A stretch of DNA of 64,000 nucleotides from contig NC_057768.1 of NCBI RefSeq assembly GCF_010389155.1, positions 2,788,501 through 2,852,500 on the forward strand, in the 5' to 3' direction. Source of the stretch: Erigeron canadensis (lineage: Eukaryota; Streptophyta; Magnoliopsida; Asterales; Asteraceae). The notes beneath the pieces are model-generated. The model made no database searches, was not told where the DNA came from, and saw nothing but the letters and a program-made list of their open reading frames with translations. The position numbers and the translations under genes are program-made. Positions 58,801-64,000 of this stretch are shown here, in pieces. Each line of letters opens with the position of its first letter. Position 1 is the stretch's first letter.

Positions 58801-60143
58801 CCATTGAATCAAACAGTATCGTGTTTGACTAATAACACATTCGCTTCTCAGGAATAGTTGCTGGAGTTTCTTTAATGTCAACTGTGGCACTTGTTTGCTA
58901 CTGCCTTAGAAAACGGGCCGCTTTAAAGAACCAACGAAGTGCAAGACGCCAATTTTCAGAAGCTACAAGTAGCTTTAACGTTCCATTTTACCACTACAAA
59001 GAAATTGAGAGAGCCACAAATTCCTTCTCTGAGAAACAAAGATTAGGTGTAGGAGCATATGGTACAGTATATGCTGGAAAACTAAATAGCAACGAGTGGG
59101 TAGCTGTTAAAAAGATACGACACAGAGACACAGATGTAAACGGAGATGATCAAGTAATGAACGAGATCAAACTTATCTCTACAGTAAACCACCCGCACCT
59201 AGTTCGCCTGTTGGGTTGTTGCATTGAAAAAGGCGAGCAGATTCTTGTTTATGAATTTATGCCAAACGGAACGCTTTCACAACATCTGCAAAAAGAAAGA
59301 GGAAAAGGTCTTCCATGGACAGTGCGACTTACCATTGCAACTGAAACCGCACATGCCATTGCTCATCTTCACTCGGCTAACCCGCCCATCTACCATAGAG
59401 ATATTAAGTCCAGCAATATACTACTTGATTACAACTATAACTCAAAGGTAGCAGATTTTGGTCTCTCTAGACTTGGGATGTTAGACGACTCACATATATC
59501 AACCGCCCCACAAGGAACACCGGGGTATGTTGACCCACAGTACCATCAAAACTTCCATCTTTCAGATAAAAGTGATGTTTATAGCTTCGGGGTGGTTCTT
59601 GTAGAGATAATAACAGCTTTAAAAGTGGTTGATTTTTCTCGCAATCATACTGAAATCAACTTGGCTGCTCTTGCTATAGACAAAATCGGCAAAGGTTGTG
59701 TGGATGAAATAATAGATCCATATTTGGAGCCAAATAGAGATGCGTGGACACTTTCGTCTATTCACAAGGTAGCTGAGCTAGCATTCCGATGCCTGGCTTT
59801 CCATAGAGATATGAGACCATCAATGACAGAAGTAGCGGATGAACTGGAACAGATTAAACTCAGCGGGTGGAGCATTGTTGACGATGATGTAACCATGGCA
59901 TCATCAGTTGCATCAGTTTCTTCATCACCGTATAATGGCAGTGAGAAATCATTTGGTGGGACTATAGTGAAAAAGGTGATTGGAAGTCGGAGACTGGGGG
60001 TTCCTCAAGTGATACCCGACTGTTTAAAGAAAACAGAAGAGGAAAAAGATAGTTCACCTGTTTCTGTGCAGGATCAGTGGTTAAGTGGGCAAAGTTCACC
60101 GTCATCCAACAGCTTGTTAGGCAATGTTGCTAGATCAAAGTGA
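55832..60143 (+). CDS. WAKL14: wall-associated receptor-like kinase, WAKL14 type
   Basis: A plasma-membrane receptor kinase expected to sense pectin-related or other wall signals. Exons 55832-56660, 58648-58722 and 58852-60143 join in frame to 731 residues, close to Arabidopsis WAKL14 (about 700). A signal peptide covers about residues 1-25, then a cysteine-rich, glycosylation-rich GUB_WAK ectodomain (IIPYPFGFSDSCHI), and an EGF-like module (CNCDDNAVCVNV... RCRCNDGFAGDG, about 233-274). A membrane helix spans about 297-320 (across exons 2 and 3), and the kinase follows: GVGAYGTVYAG (about 367), AVKK lysine, HRDIKSSNILL, DFGLSRLG, GTPGYVDPQY, SDVYSFGVVLVE. All catalytic residues are present, and the C-terminal tail is Ser-rich. 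The juxtamembrane FYHYKEIERATNSFSEKQRL is very close to WAKL14. Intron 1 is 2.0 kb. The gene ends 157 bp from the stop codon of the convergent HCF164 gene. Confidence 0.93.
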
Positions 60144-60300
60144 AACAATGAGAAGCTCCTTAACCTGTGAATATTGAAAATTCATGGATACATAACCGAA
60201 CATATTAGTAAAAAAATTGTGATTTCATTACATTTTTGTGTGGTCTGGATGTTTCATACAAGTGTTGTTTAGTTTCATTACATATCCTGAACTGAGTTGT

Positions 60301-61858
60301 TCAACCATGACTTCTTGGGTCAGGTACTTGGTGCACTTTCCTCGCTTCGGCACTTGAAAACTGACCAACAACTCGAGCATGTGGGATGGATGGTTTTCCG
60401 TTGGCAAGTGCATCAACATTTTCCAAGAAGTATTTTTTGGGAAGCTTCCCAACCACGTTTCCCTCCTCATTACCACTTCCATCCAAAAATGCAAAATGTG
60501 GAATACCCTCGACACCGAACTCATCTAGTTCCTGTTCCCACTTTGTGTTGTCAACATTAAGCATGACAAAATTTACACGATCCCTGGATTCAAACAAGTT
60601 CTTAGACTAATAAGCTAAAGATTCCTTTTAGGCAAAATTAATGCAAAATCACTTCCCATAAGTGACGCTAATAAGGAAAAGAAAGAAATACATTTACCTG
60701 TATTGCTGCTCAACTTTGTAAACATCTGGAGCTAGTTCACGACATACCTCACACCAATCTGCATAAAACTCCACAACTGTCGGCTTTCCGTTTGAAAGGG
60801 CCTATCAATAAGAAAAAGCTTAATGCAATAAACTCTAATAAAAAGTTGTACACTTTAGACCAATTAAAATGTTGCACACAAGAAAAATAAAGATGAATAT
60901 TAGTAGCTTCCTCAATGTTGTACCACATAAGCTATGTATATGAGCAAATGAAATCAACAATCAAAGATTGAATTTGACCCATCAGTTATCATCCCAAAAC
61001 CTGATGAATAAAAAAGTAAAGCAATTGCTAGTGATCAAAGCTAACCTCTTCATAAGGCAATGCTGCAGCAGAAAGATCCTTCAAAGAAACGCCAAAATCA
61101 AGTCTGCCTGATGCAAAGAGGCCTACTGCTCCAAGAACAGAAACCACTGCAATTCGGCGGTTGAGGGTTTTGTTTGGCATTTCAGGAAGTCCTCCTCCAC
61201 TTGGAGAAGAGGGAACTTCATCGGTCTTATTATCATTACCGGAACCAGGCTCTACAATCAAGTTTTTCTGCAATCAATGTATAAACATCAAAATATCAAA
61301 AAATAAAAAATTGTTCTTCAAAATTCAAATATCATAAATCGATGCAAAACAAAGTGATAAGACCGACACTTGTCCCGCCATAATGAATGACATATAAGCA
61401 CACATGAGGTTCCAATCTAAAACCAATTGGTAAGAAAGTGAAGCCATGAGCCCCTGTGCACTAGGCATTATGGTAGGCTAACTATTGGTCCTAACAAGTG
61501 GCATCAGAGCCCGGTTGTAGCCCAGATGTGGATAGCACAACCCCCACCCGGTTTGACCTCTACTAACGACGAGTCGATCTTATAGGCCCATACCAAAAGT
61601 CTCCCTATTGTGTATACAGTTGGGTGAATGAAAGCGTATTTATAGACACTCTTTACTGAAACATTAAAAAGCCAAGAGCTGAGGATAGACTAATTTGCAC
61701 CAATAATATCTATGTTGTTTTACTTGTTTACTGTGTTTTCTTGCCGGTTTTTTTTTTTTTGTTTTCAGTTTCTATGGACTTTCTTAAATATGTTACTCAT
61801 AAGGTACATCGCACAATACTATACAGTTCCATACTGGGGCGATCCGAAATGAACCTTA

Positions 61859-61894
<36 letters not shown>

Positions 61895-62514
61895 TATAGG
61901 GGACCCTTATTTTGATAACCCATTTTTTTGTAAGAACTGTGAGAACTCCTAATATTTATATTGGATCACATGTTTTTTTTGTTCATTCACATTTGAAACG
62001 TTATAAAAATATATGTTGCATAAGAAAAAAAATTTCAAAACCTTACATATAACTGTTTGTCACGTGTGAACAGAAAATGTAAACAAATTCATTCACAAGT
62101 TCATAAAAGGCTACTTTGAAGGTTTCATAACAAAGTTTCTTCTACAACATACCTTTTTATATCATTTCACATGTGAATGAACAAAAAAAACATTTGAACA
62201 AATATATTATCTAAGAGTTCTCATGGTTCTTAAAAAAAAATGTTTCTCAAAATAAGGAAACTCTATATTAAGGAAACTCTATATATATATATATACAGAA
62301 ATACAAATAATAAGATAGTGTGTACCTCCGAGTTGGAATCGTCTGCTGAGTTAGGTTCAATTTGGCAGTACAATTTCTGAAATCTGAGCTTTTTATTATT
62401 ATTAGTGAGGGGGGATGGATTTATGAAATTGGGACAAGATTTTGTGGCGGGATGGAAATGAGAATCTGGCCGGAATCTATGGAGACCCATTGGATTTGAA
62501 GCTACTCTTGCCAT
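60301..62514 (-). CDS. HCF164: thylakoid thioredoxin-like protein HCF164
   Basis: HCF164 is a membrane-anchored thioredoxin-like protein of the thylakoid lumen that passes reducing power from the stroma (via CcdA) for haem attachment and cytochrome b6f assembly. Exons on minus: 62514-62326, 61267-61046, 60801-60698 and 60583-60301, all in phase, for 265 residues (Arabidopsis 261). Residues 1-60 form a Ser/Asn-rich chloroplast transit peptide ([14 protein letters not shown]). A hydrophobic anchor lies at about 92-112 ([17 protein letters not shown]). The thioredoxin fold carries the active site WCEVC (Cys154, Cys157) and the cis-proline EGIPHFAF; the C-terminus is [13 protein letters not shown]. 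Nothing essential is missing. Intron 1 (1.06 kb) holds three repeats. Confidence 0.95.
61370..61515 (+). mobile_element. TRIM-like LTR with primer site, in HCF164 intron 1
   Basis: TGTCCCGCCATAATG at about 61374 through GGTCCTAACA (61499) looks like a short LTR, followed directly by AGTGGCATCAGAGCCC, a primer-binding-site match to initiator-Met tRNA with one change. It includes TRIM-type wording (CCAATCTAAAACCAATTGGT). A second LTR was not found, so it is a partial element; gene-wise the strand is opposite to HCF164. Confidence 0.5.
61855..61888 (+). repeat. (CATA)n microsatellite
   Basis: About eight CATA units followed by a TA run, inside HCF164 intron 1, immediately beside a MITE. Confidence 0.95.
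61899..62263. mobile_element. foldback MITE in HCF164 intron 1
   Basis: About 365 bp with long inverted arms: left GGACCCTTATTTTGATAACC...GAACTGTGAGAACTCCTA, right (reverse) GTTTCCTTATTTTGAGAAAC...GAACCATGAGAACTCTTA, plus inner GTTCATTCACAT arms. It is flanked by TA-rich DNA. AAGGAAACTCTATAT is duplicated at the right end (62250-62284). The superfamily is not resolved. Confidence 0.65.
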
Positions 62515-62638
62515 GTCACCTTTCTTCTTTCAAAGTTCAAGATCACTTGATTTTACTTACTCGGAGAAAATATGAATGAGGGCTTTATACATCAGGTTAA
62601 CTATCAGTGTGATGTTTTGAGATAAGACAGCTGTTATA

Positions 62639-62861
62639 TCTATACTCCTAAGTCCTAACACATCAGTATTTTATTTTTTAAATCTTTTAATATCTTTGAA
62701 ACATTTATAACATAAATTTTGTATCTACTAAATTACTTTCATTAACTATTTAATTCACATGAATTATTTTACATTAGTTATCTATCTTACTAGCCGTTGT
62801 TGCCATTACAAATCACCACCGCCACCACTAGCATGCTGCTGCTTGTGCGGGTAACTCATAG
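62639..62861 (+). mobile_element. Helitron-like element, copy of the 50.4 kb family
   Basis: Begins TCTATACTCCTAAGTCC after A and ends GTGCGGGTAACTCATAG before T. The interior matches 50437-50694 closely (ACATTTATAACATA, CACATGAATTATTTTACAT, GTTATCTATCTTA). It lies 125 bp upstream of the HCF164 start codon and so is part of that gene's promoter region. Confidence 0.6.
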
Positions 62862-63807
62862 TATATTTGATCTAGACCATTGAAATTCAACACAAAGTTA
62901 ATTTAAACCAGATAGTATATTATACATGGTAACTCATTTATGTTATTTATTTATTATACACTTTTTAGCTTTTAAATCATGGTAACCTTTTAAAATCTAT
63001 CAAGTTATTATAGCTAATTACTAATTCTTTTGAAAGCTGCGCAATATCTAAACAATATAGTGAAATGGTTGCCTTGTCTTTTCTCGACTATCGGGTTGGA
63101 GTTCTCCATCCAATAAGCTATTGCAATTAATCTTGAACAAGGTACTCAATCTATTTGTTTTATTTTTCAAACTTTATTAAAAAGTTGTGTATCAAATTTT
63201 GTGACATATTTATTCCAAAACATGTCACAATTGAGCTAAGTGTCAACGTAACAAATATGTTAAACATAACAACATAGATAGTTAAATAATTTTGTTATTT
63301 TTTGAAACAAATCATAAGGTTATAAGAAATATAACAGTTAATACTTGGTATAATTATTTATAAATGTATGTTTTTCTCAGAATATATATATATATGTTTT
63401 TTAAGCTAGATAAAGATTCATAAAAAATTAAAAAGCATCTTGTTTTTATAGGCTATCAAATCCCGTTTAGGTTGATGGGTTAAAAATCTCTAACCTAAAC
63501 TCAGCTCATCATTTTTAAGTCAAAAATTTCAATCTGGAACTGACCTGGGTTGACTTTATAATACATGAGTTGACATGTCAAATGATTTGGTTTTGGGTCA
63601 AGTGGATTTAATGTTTATGTTTACAAATGGGTTATTTTTAGGTCAAGTGGGTTGGTGACTTGTCAAGTCAATTTAGTTGGTTTATTGGTTGACAGGTCGA
63701 ATGGGATGGTTGGTTTTTGCCTTTTTAGTCAACCGGGTCAAATGAGTTGCTATTAGTTTAATTGTGTCATATCCTTTATCGGTTTTACATTGCTTAGTAC
63801 ATTCATA
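62862..63807. other. intergenic sequence upstream of HCF164
   Basis: No gene. 63460-63780 is a degenerate tract of GGGTCAAGTGGGTTGG-like words typical of decayed hAT-type elements. Confidence 0.5.
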
Positions 63808-64000
63808 TAGGGATGAGCACATGATCCGAAAACCCGCGACCCGACCCTAACCCGCCCGAATCCAACCTGTCCGAAGAGATTACGGGTCGGTTCATCGACC
63901 GGGTATTGATCTAGTTTAATATTTAGGCAAAGTGCGCTGAAATGTAGTTAACTAATCTCGAAAAGTTATTGTGTGCACGAACTCAAGTCGGGCTTTATTT
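63808..64000 (+). repeat. hAT-type repeat, left end only
   Basis: TAGGGATGAGCACATG followed by AACCCGCGACCCGACCC is the usual left end of plant hAT-type MITEs; the right end would lie beyond the window. Confidence 0.45.

Noticed and set aside
63460..63780. GGGTCAA-rich tract as a promoter or satellite
   Set aside because: Words are degenerate and irregularly spaced, as in decayed hAT-type repeats.

Overview
The window is nuclear DNA from a flowering plant, most likely a eudicot. Genes are split by GT-AG introns, the intergenic DNA is AT-rich with microsatellites, and the mobile elements (copia, TRIM, MULE, Helitron, Stowaway, PIF/Harbinger, hAT, tRNA-derived SINE) are plant types. The look of the copia extra ORF and of the small receptor-less kinase suggests the daisy family (Asteraceae); that is a weak inference.

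Left part (1-9.9 kb): the 3' portion of a Ty1/copia retrotransposon of the type with an extra, envelope-like gene behind pol (SIRE/Maximus-like). It runs from the protease through pol, a 1.7 kb spacer with its own promoter-like sequence and two repeat arrays, the extra ORF, a polypurine tract and a 3' LTR. Pol and the extra ORF are both broken. The LTR ends in or beside a bZIP gene fragment, which is followed on the minus strand by a kinase exon (10-11.8 kb).

Middle part (12-29 kb): a transposon graveyard with no intact host gene. It holds a Tourist-like MITE, a possible zinc-knuckle gene remnant, a 3.9 kb Mutator-like element (MULE) with about 300-bp terminal inverted repeats, a 2.4 kb LTR-like block, two small MITEs, and a Helitron split by a 2.65 kb solo LTR. 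The MULE carries a degenerate transposase gene and, on the opposite strand, a GRF zinc-finger gene fragment.

Gene part (29.3-62.5 kb): three recognisable host genes. (1) A 36-exon VPS13-family bridge-like lipid-transfer protein of about 3,130 aa (29362-48194, +); every junction could be placed in frame, including two GC-AG introns. A TRIM retrotransposon with perfect target-site duplications lies in intron 9. (2) A wall-associated receptor-like kinase of the WAKL14 type (55832-60143, +, 3 exons). (3) The thylakoid thioredoxin-like protein HCF164 (62514-60301, -, 4 exons), tail to tail with the kinase and 157 bp from it. The 48.2-55.4 kb interval between genes 1 and 2 is filled by Helitron-like elements, a Tourist-like MITE, SINEs and a hAT element nested in a Helitron.

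The three host genes do not form a pathway; they are ordinary neighbours. The most unusual items are the MULE with a convergent GRF zinc-finger gene, the promoter and repeat architecture between copia pol and the extra ORF, an upstream ORF of the VPS13 gene that encodes the same eight residues as the protein's own start, a possible kinase-bZIP chimera, and several nested insertions dated by exact target duplications.
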